From HGM04593 sp045630965 (GTDB lineage Bacteria; Bacteroidota; Bacteroidia; Bacteroidales; Bacteroidaceae), in assembly GCA_045630965.1 (NCBI GenBank), contig JAZQTU010000004.1, positions 1 through 42,723 on the forward strand: DNA of 42,723 nt, read 5' to 3'. Under the pieces are notes generated by a model, which was not told the origin of the DNA, ran no database searches, and saw only the letters and a program-made list of their open reading frames with translations. Both the position numbers and the translations under genes were made by a program. Positions 24,740 through 32,884 of the stretch are shown here, in pieces (within the stretch, counting starts at the first letter, position 1; each line of letters begins with the position of its first letter).

Positions 24740-27126
24740 TATCCTATAGTTTTTAATTTTGCAAATTTAAGTAACAATGTCTTTACGCCGGCATTCTGGA
24801 AACGTATCGTTGCCTTGGCATTCTCACCTATGCCTTCTGTTGTCTGTACTTCACCCACGCCAAAACGGTCGTGCTGAACAATCATACCCACACTCAGTGC
24901 TGCATGGTTGCTTCTTGGTGCATAGAAATCACGAGTGACATCACTCATCCGACGCAAGTTTGCAGGTTTTTCCATAAAAGAAGAAGCCTGTATCACACGC
25001 TTTGCGGGTACTTCTTCCACACGCGCTGCCGGTTGTAGGCTACGGTTCTCCGTAGCAAATGACGACGAACGTTGCAAATAACCGGTATTGGCACGTCCGA
25101 ACATTCCACCAGAACGGAACGAGCCGGTCTGCTGTTGATGATGCGCAGCCTGTACACCGCCACGCATTGTTATATAACGCGTATCAATCTCCTTTATAAA
25201 ACGGCTTGGCTCACAGAAGCCGAACTGTCCGTAACGATAACGGCTCTTGGCAAATGAGAGCACGCAATGATCCTTGGCACGTGTTATTGCCACATAGAAC
25301 AGACGGCGCTCCTCCTCCATTTCGCGCAATGAGGACTGAGCACACTGATTTGGAAAAAGTTCTTCTTCAAGACCAACTATAAAAACAGTACGAAACTCCA
25401 ATCCTTTAGCCGAGTGAACTGTCATCAATGCTATACGGTCAGTATTATTTTCGCTATCATCGGAATCAAGGTCTGACATAAGCGATACATCGGAGAGGTA
25501 GTCGGTAAGACCGGCATGGGTATTTCCCTCCTCCATACGCATGTCAACAAAATCGGCGATACCATTCACAAGTTCTTCGACATTCTCCTGTCGTGCCTTG
25601 CCCTCAACAGTATTGTCACGCGCTATTTCGGCACTTATACCACTTTCACGCAACACAGCCTTCGCAACTTCAAGAGCACTCTTTTCGGCCGCCATAACAG
25701 CAAAAGTGTCAATCATATTGACAAAGCCTTGCAGCTTGGTCAAAGTACCTTTTGATATGTCAAGACTACCGGCCAACGGATTGGCAATTGCATCCCAAAG
25801 ACTCATACCATGCTCCATGGCATATGCTTTAACCTTTTCTATCGTCTTGTCTCCTATTCCACGTGCCGGATAGTTTATTATACGTTTGAACGCCTCTTCA
25901 TCGTCCTTGTTGCATACAAGACGGAAGTATGCGATAATGTCCTTTATCTCCTTGCGCTGATAGAAAGAGAGACCACCGAATATACGGTACGGGAAAGCTC
26001 TTTTACGGAATGCCTCCTCAAATATACGCGACTGGGCATTGGTACGGTAAAGAATAGCGAAATCACTGTACTGAAGCCCTTCACGACGACGAAGGTCGGC
26101 TATTTTATTTGCAACGATTTCCCCCTCTTCAAAGTCGGAATATGCCGAAAAAAGTTCAAGAGGATCGCCCTCACCACGTTCCGAATATACATTTTTCTTT
26201 ATCTGTTCCCTGTTGCGTTCAATAAGGCTGTTCGCAGCATTGACAATCATCTTTGTAGAACGGTAATTCTGTTCAAGTTTGAATATCTTGGCACCGCCAT
26301 AACGCTCTGTAAAACCAAGGATATTGCCAATATTGGCACCACGGAAAGAATATATGCTCTGCGCATCGTCACCTACCACACATATTGCACGGCGCGCCTC
26401 GGTCAATTGCCATACAATGCACCCCTGTACATAGTTTGTATCCTGAAACTCATCAACAAGTACATAACGGAAACGTGATACATACTGCTCAAGAACATCC
26501 GGATGTTCCTTAAAAAGGCGGTATGTATTTACAAGCAGGTCGTCAAAATCCATAGCATTGGCAAGACGGCAACGCTCTTCATATCTTTTATATATTTCGT
26601 ATGTCGAAGGGATGCGTGAACGCACGTCATCGTTACGCAGTCCGTTGTCATTCTCATAGTCACGCGATGAGACTAGAGCACTCTTTGCAGCTGAAATACG
26701 CTCTGCAACCACATTGGGTTTATACAGTTTCTCGTCAAGCCCCATCTCCTTGACTATACTTTTCACGAGACTTCGCGAATCGCTCTGGTCGTATATGGTA
26801 AACTGCGGAGTATATCCTATAAGATGAGCCTCACGACGCAATATCTTGGAAAACACAGAATGGAAAGTACCCATCCAAAGCATAGATGCAGCCCTCTCAC
26901 CCACTTTCGCAGCAATACGTTCCTTCATTTCCCCTGCAGCTTTATTGGTAAAAGTGAGTGCAAGAATTGACCATGGTTCATAGCCATGCTCAAGTAGATA
27001 GGCGATCTTATATGTAAGTACACGTGTTTTTCCCGACCCTGCGCCGGCAATGACCAGCGAAGGACCCTCGCAATAACGCACAGCCTCAAGCTGCGCCACG
27101 TTCAATTCATCTTCGTAGTTTATCAT
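24739..27126 (-). CDS. UvrD/PcrA-type superfamily 1A DNA helicase
   Basis: The 795-residue ATP-dependent 3'-5' helicase shows the ordered SF1A motifs: Q motif LNVAQLEAV, motif I AGAGSGKT (27-34), Ia LALTFTNKAAGEM, II LVDEFQDTN, III VVGDDAQSIYSFRGA, IV FKLEQNYRST, V ALMTVHSAKGLEF and VI YVAITRAKDHCVLS. After a Gln/Ser/Ala-rich linker the C-terminus (VGMIVQHDRFGVGEVQTTEG) is the Tudor-like domain that in PcrA/UvrD contacts RNA polymerase. The role is repair and removal of proteins from DNA. It heads the operon with nspC, queA and the leucine-rich-repeat gene. I cannot tell PcrA from UvrD naming. Confidence 0.95.
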   Translation of the reverse strand: MINYEDELNVAQLEAVRYCEGPSLVIAGAGSGKTRVLTYKIAYLLEHGYEPWSILALTFTNKAAGEMKERIAAKVGERAASMLWMGTFHSVFSKILRREAHLIGYTPQFTIYDQSDSRSLVKSIVKEMGLDEKLYKPNVVAERISAAKSALVSSRDYENDNGLRNDDVRSRIPSTYEIYKRYEERCRLANAMDFDDLLVNTYRLFKEHPDVLEQYVSRFRYVLVDEFQDTNYVQGCIVWQLTEARRAICVVGDDAQSIYSFRGANIGNILGFTERYGGAKIFKLEQNYRSTKMIVNAANSLIERNREQIKKNVYSERGEGDPLELFSAYSDFEEGEIVANKIADLRRREGLQYSDFAILYRTNAQSRIFEEAFRKRAFPYRIFGGLSFYQRKEIKDIIAYFRLVCNKDDEEAFKRIINYPARGIGDKTIEKVKAYAMEHGMSLWDAIANPLAGSLDISKGTLTKLQGFVNMIDTFAVMAAEKSALEVAKAVLRESGISAEIARDNTVEGKARQENVEELVNGIADFVDMRMEEGNTHAGLTDYLSDVSLMSDLDSDDSENNTDRIALMTVHSAKGLEFRTVFIVGLEEELFPNQCAQSSLREMEEERRLFYVAITRAKDHCVLSFAKSRYRYGQFGFCEPSRFIKEIDTRYITMRGGVQAAHHQQQTGSFRSGGMFGRANTGYLQRSSSFATENRSLQPAARVEEVPAKRVIQASSFMEKPANLRRMSDVTRDFYAPRSNHAALSVGMIVQHDRFGVGEVQTTEGIGENAKATIRFQNAGVKTLLLKFAKLKTIG

Positions 27127-27162
27127 TTCTCAAAACACGGCAACAAACGCCGCAATAATTTG

Positions 27163-27194
27163 CGAAGATAGCTAAAAAAAGAGAAAATAACGAA
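27163..27194 (-). promoter_or_regulatory. probable promoter for the helicase-nspC-queA operon
   Basis: On the minus strand TATCTTCG (27170-27163) differs from the TAnnTTTG box at one base, and TTCG (27194-27191) lies exactly 20 nt upstream as a -33 variant. The start codon is 36 nt downstream of the -7 box. Confidence 0.45.
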
Positions 27195-27248
27195 CTAACA
27201 ACATGAAACCTTGTTTACATTCTACCTATTCACCAATAAGCCGATATT

Positions 27249-27866
27249 ATGAGTACATACGCAAGGACAACACAGGCCGGCTTCCAGATGCCGGTTCTCA
27301 TCTACCCGACAAGTGCGCTTGCGCCAGTCATAAGCCAAACAACAATTGAGTGTCATTACGGCAAGCACCTGCAGACTTATGTCGATAATCTCAACAGATA
27401 CACTGCCGACACCGAGTATGAGAATATGACATTAAAGGATATTGTTGAACATGCCCCACCCGGGCCCACATTCAACAATGCAGGACAGGTACTGAATCAT
27501 ACACTATATTTTGAACAGTTCACGCCACAGCCGCCTGAAAACAATCGCCCGACAGGCAAGCTCAGAGAATTCATCCACTTTGACTTCGGAGACTTCGAGA
27601 TGCTGAAGAAAAAAATGGAAGATGCAGCCACAGCGCTGTTCGGAAGCGGTTGGATATGGCTGGCGCAAGAAGAGAACGGCAAACTCAACGTTTCGGGATA
27701 TGCCAATGGTGACAACCCCGTCAGACACCGGAAGGTTCCTCTTTACGGAATAGACTTGTGGGAGCACGCTTATTACCTTGACTATCAGTTCCGTCGTGCA
27801 GAACACGTTCACAGACTTTGGGAGATTGTAGATTGGGAAATTGTAGAGAGCAGGCTTGAGATATAA
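27249..27866 (+). CDS. sodB: Fe/Mn superoxide dismutase
   Basis: The enzyme dismutates superoxide to peroxide and oxygen in the cytoplasm. In the 205-residue protein the metal ligands are all present: His36 (ECHYGKH), His84 (VLNHTLYF), Asp169 and His173 (GIDLWEHAYYLDYQ). Gln80 in NNAGQVLNH occupies the position typical of iron enzymes, and the stretch is close to the cambialistic Fe/Mn enzyme of Porphyromonas gingivalis as I recall it. The N-terminus is about 10 residues longer than usual if the ATG at 27249 is used; the ATG at 27288 (MPVLIYPTSALAPV) is an alternative start closer to the family norm. The 3' end of the gene forms part of the terminator stem. Confidence 0.95.
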   Translation: MSTYARTTQAGFQMPVLIYPTSALAPVISQTTIECHYGKHLQTYVDNLNRYTADTEYENMTLKDIVEHAPPGPTFNNAGQVLNHTLYFEQFTPQPPENNRPTGKLREFIHFDFGDFEMLKKKMEDAATALFGSGWIWLAQEENGKLNVSGYANGDNPVRHRKVPLYGIDLWEHAYYLDYQFRRAEHVHRLWEIVDWEIVESRLEI

Positions 27867-27910
27867 GTATAGGGAGCGGTATTTCCGCTCCCTATACTTA
27901 TATCTCAAGC
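27854..27910. terminator. 26-bp shared terminator stem between convergent genes
   Basis: Positions 27854-27879 and 27885-27910 are perfectly complementary over 26 bp with a 5-nt loop (TATTT); the core is AGGGAGCGG/CCGCTCCCT with A/T-rich outer ends (ATATAAGT / ACTTATAT) that supply a U-rich tail in both directions. The left arm includes the last four codons and the stop of the superoxide dismutase gene; the right arm ends 7 bp before the stop of the nuclease gene. Confidence 0.85.
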
Positions 27911-27917
27911 AAAAGCC

Positions 27918-28958
27918 TTACTTTGCCTCCTTTACAAGATACACAATCACCGGCAAGTGATCACTATATCCATTGAGCCATACACCACCAGCATGAGTAC
28001 GTTTTGTATTGCCTTTATATCGTCCTTCCTGCTGAAACAGATAACTGCGTGAGAAAATTTCTGTCTTGTACAGCTTAAGGGTTGAACGGTCGGGGCCGAC
28101 AAGGTTTCCGCTTAAAACCACCTGGTCAAACAAATTCCACTTTCCCTTATACTTCAATGTTCCCAGACCTTTCTTACGGAGTATATTCCACCAAGGATTG
28201 TATAGATCCGACGCACTCTTTAGTTCCTCTTTCTCACGTACTGCACCAAGACATGTCTTCATGCTCTTGTCGTCCGGGTCATCATTCATGTCACCCATGA
28301 TTATCACCTTTGATTCAGGCATGGCTGTCATGATTGAATCCTTCAACTGACGAACAAGAACACCTGCGCGCTCACGTGCGGGAGATTTCGCATAGCGTGA
28401 AGGCCAGTGATTGACAATAATATGCACTATATCACCACCCATATCACCTGTCACAACAAGAAAGCCACGTGTCTTGTATGTTGTATCATTGTTCTCTGTT
28501 GTATAAGGAGCAAGATAACTGTTTATTGGCTTGAAGAGTTTTGGGTTATAGAGTAGTCCACAATCCACTCCACGTCTGTCCGGTCCTTCGATATGCACAA
28601 AATCCCAACCGCGTGGTGCAAGTGTTTCATGCTCTACAAGATCCTTCAGAACCCTGCTGTTCTCGATTTCAGACACACCGACAGCAGCCATACCTATCGG
28701 CAAAACGTCAGTACCCATCTCATTGAGCACCTTTGCCATGTTCTTCACTTTATTGGTATATTTCAAAGTACCCCACTTGTTCGTACCATCCGGAAGAAAT
28801 TCAAAATCATTCTTGCCTTTGTCATGGATTGTGTCAAACAGGTTTTCGAGATTGTAAAATCCTACACTGTACAACTCATATTTCTTACCTTGCGCATTGA
28901 CCTGCACAAAAGAAAGGAGCAGCAACAGCATAAGGGTAAATCTTGATATTTTCTTCAT
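27918..28958 (-). CDS. secreted endonuclease/exonuclease/phosphatase-family protein
   Basis: The 346-residue product has an N-terminal signal peptide (MKKISRFTLMLLLLLSFVQVNAQG, cut after NA), so it works outside the cytoplasm. The EEP fold motifs follow in order: SVGFYNLENLFD, the metal-binding Glu in VGVSEIENSRVL, RRGVDCGLLY, NHWPSRY, IMGDMNDDPDD with the catalytic Asp/Asn pair, WNLFDQVVLS and the final GYSDHLPVIVYL with His. Members are metal-dependent nucleases or lipid/inositol phosphatases; the substrate here is not determined by the sequence. It converges on the superoxide dismutase gene and shares its terminator. Confidence 0.9.
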   Translation of the reverse strand: MKKISRFTLMLLLLLSFVQVNAQGKKYELYSVGFYNLENLFDTIHDKGKNDFEFLPDGTNKWGTLKYTNKVKNMAKVLNEMGTDVLPIGMAAVGVSEIENSRVLKDLVEHETLAPRGWDFVHIEGPDRRGVDCGLLYNPKLFKPINSYLAPYTTENNDTTYKTRGFLVVTGDMGGDIVHIIVNHWPSRYAKSPARERAGVLVRQLKDSIMTAMPESKVIIMGDMNDDPDDKSMKTCLGAVREKEELKSASDLYNPWWNILRKKGLGTLKYKGKWNLFDQVVLSGNLVGPDRSTLKLYKTEIFSRSYLFQQEGRYKGNTKRTHAGGVWLNGYSDHLPVIVYLVKEAK

Positions 28959-29165
28959 TGTAATTCTTTATTTTTGTGTTTTTCGTAATAGCCTGCGTAA
29001 AATTAATAAAATAAAATTGTTCCTGTGAAATTTGAAACAAAAAAAACATCTGCAACATAAATCGTACATTTTGTCCAAATTACCTTATTTTTAATAAAGG
29101 AGTAGACATTATGCACATTTTTCAACCACAATTAACACTTTGCGATAAAAAAAGTATTATTTTTC

Positions 29166-29197
29166 TTTGTTTTTCTTAAATATTGCTATTACATTTG
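29166..29197 (+). promoter_or_regulatory. promoter of the ilv-leu operon
   Basis: TTTG (29166-29169) and TACATTTG (29190-29197) are exact matches to the -33 and -7 boxes with a 20-nt spacer, one of the best promoters in the window. Transcription should begin near 29203, about 20 nt before the leader peptide start. The A/T-rich stretch 28959-29165 before it shows no gene; it must hold the divergent promoter for the nuclease gene, but I see no convincing match. Confidence 0.8.
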
Positions 29198-29225
29198 CCA
29201 CCGCATCAAACAAAAAGAGATAATT

Positions 29226-29282
29226 ATGTACGCCAATATGCATGTCCTCAACAACCTAAACCTCGTGGTCTTGCGCAGATGA
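29226..29282 (+). CDS. ilv-leu leader peptide (attenuator sensor)
   Basis: A short frame of 18 codons, MYANMHVLNNLNLVVLRR, sits about 20 nt into the predicted transcript and ends at a TGA at 29280-29282. Four codons are Leu (CTC, CTA, CTC, TTG) and three Val (GTC, GTG, GTC), with VLNNLNLVVL in one block of ten; there is no Ile. AAAGAGA at 29214-29220 could serve as ribosome binding site. The composition and position, followed at once by mutually exclusive hairpins, identify it as the regulatory leader peptide: ribosome stalling at Leu/Val codons when the charged tRNAs are scarce should decide whether transcription proceeds into ilvB. Confidence 0.85.
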   Translation: MYANMHVLNNLNLVVLRR

Positions 29283-29285
29283 CGG

Positions 29286-29358
29286 GAGAAAGGTTATGTA
29301 TGTGTATATAAGCTGAAGATATATGAGCCTTTCTCTATTTTGAGAAAGGTTTTTTTTT
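29286..29358 (+). terminator. ilv-leu attenuator: antiterminator and intrinsic terminator
   Basis: GAGAAAGG occurs at 29286-29293 and again at 29342-29349, and its complement CCTTTCTC lies between them at 29328-29335. Pairing with the second copy gives an 8-bp stem, 6-nt loop and nine T residues (29350-29358), an intrinsic terminator 24 bp before ilvB. Pairing with the first copy, extendable to 11 bp with two G-U pairs (29285-29295 with 29326-29336), forms the antiterminator. The first copy starts 3 nt after the leader stop codon, so a ribosome reaching the stop would cover it and allow termination. AACCT inside the leader (29253-29257) can pair with AGGTT (29291-29295) as a protector. Confidence 0.88.
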
Positions 29359-29382
29359 AAGAATAATAAAACATTAATAAAT

Positions 29383-31119
29383 ATGGCTTTTTCAGGATTT
29401 TCAGAAAACCCAAACACCAAAGACTCCAAGGAGATGCCACGCATCAGCGGTGCCGAAGCTGTTATACGCTCTTTGATTGCCGAAGGTGTCGACACCATGT
29501 TCGGTTACCCCGGCGGTGCTATCATATCGGTATATGATGCATTGTATGACTACCGCGACAAGATAAACCATATTCTCGTACGTCATGAGCAATGCGCCGT
29601 ACACGCAGCTCAGGGATATGCCCGTGCAACCGGCCGTCCGGGAGTCTGTATGGTAACATCGGGACCTGGCGCCACAAACACTGTCACCGGACTTGCCGAT
29701 GCAATGCTTGACTCTACACCTATAGTACTTATAAGCGGACAGGTAACCTCGACAATTCTCGGAACTGATGCTTTCCAGGAGATCAACTTCATTGAAATCA
29801 CCAACTCCGTAAGCAAATGGAACTGTCAGGTAAAGCGCGCCGAAGACATCCCCGAAGCCATAGCACGCGCTTTCTACATCGCATCAAGCGGACGTCCGGG
29901 CCCGGTTGTAGTAGACATAACCAAGGATGCACAGACAGGCATGCTTGATTTTGAATACAATCCCATGAAGTTCATTCGTAGCTACATGCCTTACAACGAC
30001 ATTGATAACACATCTATCATTGAAGCGGCACGTCTCATAAACCTTGCACGCAAGCCAATGGCACTCATTGGCCAGGGAGTAATTCTTGGCGGTGCCGAAA
30101 AGGAGTTGCTCGATTTCATTGACAAGAGCGGTATCCCTGCAACAAGTACACTTATGGGACTGTCGGCACTGCCGTCGGACCACCCACAGTATGTAGGTAT
30201 GATGGGCATGCACGGAAACTATGCACCCAATATAAAGAACCGTGACTGTGACCTTCTTATCGCCATTGGTATGCGTTTTGACGAGCGAGCTACCGGAAAG
30301 CCAGAGAATTTTGGTATAAACGCCAAGATAATACATATGGAGATTGACCCGGCAGAGGTCAACAAACTGGTATATGCCGATGTTGCAGTAATGGGTGACG
30401 TAAAGAAAACACTCCCACTGTTAACAGAAAAAATTGCCAAGAACGACCATTCTGCATGGATTGACGAGTTCCGTGCCTGCGCAAATATAGAGCGCGAGGA
30501 TGTTATCGAACCGGCTATTGAGCGCCGTGGCGAGCATCTCCGCATGGGCGAAGTTGTAGATGCCGTATCACAGCAGTTTGACGACGCCATTATTGTCACC
30601 GACGTAGGCCAGCAGCAGATGTTCGCATCGCGCTACTTCAACTTCAAGCGCTCACGCAGCATCATCACATCGGGCGGACTTGGAACAATGGGTTACGGTT
30701 TGCCGGCAGCCATAGGAGCAAAGATTGGTATGCCTGACAGAGAAGTTTGTCTTTTTGTTGGAGACGGTGGTTTGCAGATGACATCACAAGAGTTAGGAAC
30801 AATGTACCAGTCTGAAGTCGGTGTAAAGATTGTACTCATGAACAACGGATATTTGGGCATGGTACGCCAGTGGCAGGAACTCTTCTACGACCGCCGTTAT
30901 TCGTTCACAGAACTTGTGAACCCCGACTTTGAACTGTTGGCAAAGGCAAATCATCTTGAATACCGTTATGTCGAGCGCCACGAAGACCTCGACGACGCTG
31001 TAAGAGAGATGCGCAATGCCAAAGGAGCATTCCTGCTCGAGGTGAGAGTACAGAAAGAGGAGAATGTATTCCCAATGGTACCGGCAGGACAGCCGTTGGA
31101 AAATATCCGTTTGGAATAA
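29383..31119 (+). CDS. ilvB: acetolactate synthase large (catalytic) subunit
   Basis: This ThDP/FAD enzyme condenses pyruvate with pyruvate or 2-oxobutyrate, the first common step of valine, leucine and isoleucine synthesis. The 578-residue chain has the ThDP-activating Glu69 in VRHEQCAVHAAQGYARATG, the SGPGATNTVTGLADAMLDS block, the FAD/central domain around MGMHGNYAPN and RFDERATG, and the ThDP-diphosphate motif GDGGLQMTSQELGTMYQSEVGVKIVLMNNGYLGMVRQW. It is the first structural gene after the attenuator. The small subunit gene follows after 12 bp. The dihydroxyacid dehydratase gene ilvD, which I recall as the usual upstream neighbour in Bacteroides, is not here. Confidence 0.97.
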   Translation: MAFSGFSENPNTKDSKEMPRISGAEAVIRSLIAEGVDTMFGYPGGAIISVYDALYDYRDKINHILVRHEQCAVHAAQGYARATGRPGVCMVTSGPGATNTVTGLADAMLDSTPIVLISGQVTSTILGTDAFQEINFIEITNSVSKWNCQVKRAEDIPEAIARAFYIASSGRPGPVVVDITKDAQTGMLDFEYNPMKFIRSYMPYNDIDNTSIIEAARLINLARKPMALIGQGVILGGAEKELLDFIDKSGIPATSTLMGLSALPSDHPQYVGMMGMHGNYAPNIKNRDCDLLIAIGMRFDERATGKPENFGINAKIIHMEIDPAEVNKLVYADVAVMGDVKKTLPLLTEKIAKNDHSAWIDEFRACANIEREDVIEPAIERRGEHLRMGEVVDAVSQQFDDAIIVTDVGQQQMFASRYFNFKRSRSIITSGGLGTMGYGLPAAIGAKIGMPDREVCLFVGDGGLQMTSQELGTMYQSEVGVKIVLMNNGYLGMVRQWQELFYDRRYSFTELVNPDFELLAKANHLEYRYVERHEDLDDAVREMRNAKGAFLLEVRVQKEENVFPMVPAGQPLENIRLE

Positions 31120-31131
31120 GGAGGAAATAAC

Positions 31132-31674
31132 ATGGACAAAGAATTTATCATAACCGTATTTTCAGAGAACAAGGTGGGACTTCTGAGCCAGATAACAACA
31201 GTCTTCACCCACCGCAACGTAAATATCGAATCACTTACTGTTTCGGAGTCAGCCATCGAGGGTGTCCATAAATACACAATCATGGTACGTAACGAAGAGG
31301 AGAAGGTTGCAAACCTTGTAAAGCAGATAGAAAAGAAGGTCGATGTACTAAAGGCTTTCTGCTATACTCCATCGGAAGTTGTCATGCAGCAGATTGCATT
31401 ATATAAGGTAAAGCGCGGACGCAATGTCGAAGAACTTGTACGCCGTCACAATGTCCGCATATTGGATATCCACGACGATTATATTGTACTGGAGAAGACC
31501 GGACACAAAGAGGAGATTGACGAGTTGTACCAGATGCTGTCACCTTATGGACTGTATCAGTTCGTATGTTCGGGATTGGTAGCAATAATCAAGTCACGGA
31601 CAGAGCTCATGAACGAGTTCCTGCGACAAGTTGAAGAGCGCAGAAAAAACGCAATGAGCAAAGAAAACAATTGA
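31132..31674 (+). CDS. ilvN: acetolactate synthase small (regulatory) subunit
   Basis: The 180-residue subunit activates the large subunit and carries valine feedback inhibition. An N-terminal ACT domain (residues 4-79: FIITVFSENKVGLLSQITTVFTHRNVNIESLTV ...) is followed by a second ACT-like half (ALYKVKRGRNVEELVRRHNVRILDIHDDYIVLEKTGHKEEIDELYQML) and the LVAIIKSRTELMNEFL end. Length matches the IvN/IlvH family. It follows ilvB by 12 bp. The 108-bp gap before ilvC holds no gene. Confidence 0.95.
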   Translation: MDKEFIITVFSENKVGLLSQITTVFTHRNVNIESLTVSESAIEGVHKYTIMVRNEEEKVANLVKQIEKKVDVLKAFCYTPSEVVMQQIALYKVKRGRNVEELVRRHNVRILDIHDDYIVLEKTGHKEEIDELYQMLSPYGLYQFVCSGLVAIIKSRTELMNEFLRQVEERRKNAMSKENN

Positions 31675-31782
31675 ACAGAAACAGGTTCCTCTTCGCTCTG
31701 AATGGCGTATGTCATCCATTGAAAAAGCAGAGGATCCATAAATACCAATTAAAATAATAACAAAAAATAAAGAATTAGAATT

Positions 31783-32829
31783 ATGGCAAAGATGAATTTT
31801 GGTGGCGTTGAAGAAAACGTCGTAACACGTGAAGAGTATCCATTGGCAAAAGCATTGGAAACATTGAAGGATGAAACTATCGCAGTTATAGGATATGGTG
31901 TACAGGGTCCCGGTCAATCGCTCAACCTACGCGACAACGGATTCAATGTGATTGTAGGTCAGCGCAAAGACTCAAAGAGTTGGGATAAGGCTATCGAGGA
32001 CGGCTGGGTTCCAGGCGAGAACCTCTTTGATATTGAAGAGGCATGTGAGAAAGCTACAATTATCGAGTATCTTCTTTCTGATGCTGGTCAGATTACAGTA
32101 TGGCCAACAATCAAGAAGCACCTCACACCGGGCAAGGCACTCTACTTCTCTCACGGTTTCGGTATCACATATAAAGAGCGTACAGGCATCGTTCCTCCAG
32201 CAGATGTCGATGTTATCCTCGTTGCTCCAAAGGGTTCAGGAACATCACTCCGTCGTATGTTCCTTCAGGGCAGAGGCTTGAACTCAAGCTACGCAATATT
32301 CCAGGATGCTACAGGCAAAGCTTGGGACCGTGTAATAGCATTGGGTATTGGAGTTGGTTCAGGATACCTTTTCGAAACAACATTCAAGCGTGAAGTATAT
32401 TCAGACCTCACTGGCGAGCGTGGTACACTTATGGGTGCAATCCAGGGTATCTTTGCTGCACAGTACGAAGTATTGCGCAAGAACGGCCACACCCCTTCAG
32501 AAGCATTTAACGAAACTGTTGAGGAGCTCTCACAGAGCCTTATGCCGCTGATTGCCGAAAATGGTATGGACTGGATGTACGCAAACTGTTCTACAACAGC
32601 ACAGCGTGGTGCTCTTGACTGGTGGAAGAAGTTCCGCGATGCAACAATGCCGGTATTCGAAGACCTCTACAGCGAGGTTGCATGTGGCAACGAGGCGCAG
32701 CGAAGCATCGATACAAACTCACAGCCCGACTACCGTCAGAAGCTCGAAGAGGAGTTGCGCGAGATGCGTGAGACCGAGATGTGGCAGGCTGGTGCAGTAG
32801 TGCGCAAGCTCCGTCCCGAAAACAACTAA
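31783..32829 (+). CDS. ilvC: ketol-acid reductoisomerase
   Basis: IlvC isomerises and reduces acetolactate or acetohydroxybutyrate to dihydroxy acids. The 348-residue class I protein has the dinucleotide loop VIGYGVQGPGQSLNLRDNG (35-53) and the beta2-alphaB loop VGQRKDSKSWDKA that fixes NADPH/NADH choice, VAPKGSGTSLRRMF, the metal-binding YSDLTGERGTLMGAIQG block with Asp and Glu, and the substrate-binding NCSTTAQRGALDWW. The GVQGPGQ version of the glycine loop is unlike the GSQGHAxA of most proteobacterial enzymes and more like the yeast/Bacteroidota version. It ends 55 bp before leuA, with a stem-loop in the gap. Confidence 0.96.
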   Translation: MAKMNFGGVEENVVTREEYPLAKALETLKDETIAVIGYGVQGPGQSLNLRDNGFNVIVGQRKDSKSWDKAIEDGWVPGENLFDIEEACEKATIIEYLLSDAGQITVWPTIKKHLTPGKALYFSHGFGITYKERTGIVPPADVDVILVAPKGSGTSLRRMFLQGRGLNSSYAIFQDATGKAWDRVIALGIGVGSGYLFETTFKREVYSDLTGERGTLMGAIQGIFAAQYEVLRKNGHTPSEAFNETVEELSQSLMPLIAENGMDWMYANCSTTAQRGALDWWKKFRDATMPVFEDLYSEVACGNEAQRSIDTNSQPDYRQKLEEELREMRETEMWQAGAVVRKLRPENN

Positions 32830-32839
32830 GAACCATAAG

Positions 32840-32865
32840 CCCTTTTGCCCTTAGGGGCAGAGGGG
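32840..32865 (+). promoter_or_regulatory. intercistronic stem-loop between ilvC and leuA
   Basis: Bases 32840-32850 pair with 32855-32865 in an 11-bp RNA stem (two G-U pairs) closed by a TTAG tetraloop, with GCCC/GGGC at the top and CCC/GGG at the foot. No T-run follows (TACAATAAATAAAAG), so it is not a classical terminator. It ends about 20 nt before the leuA start. It may shield the upstream ilv mRNA from 3' decay or set the ilv:leu expression ratio. Confidence 0.5.
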
Positions 32866-32884
32866 TACAATAAATAAAAGACCA

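Noticed and set aside
29111..29179. Short frame starting MHIFQPQLTLCDKK upstream of the ilv leader
   Set aside because: It overlaps and precedes the ilv promoter, so it would not be on the leader transcript, and has no enrichment in branched-chain codons.
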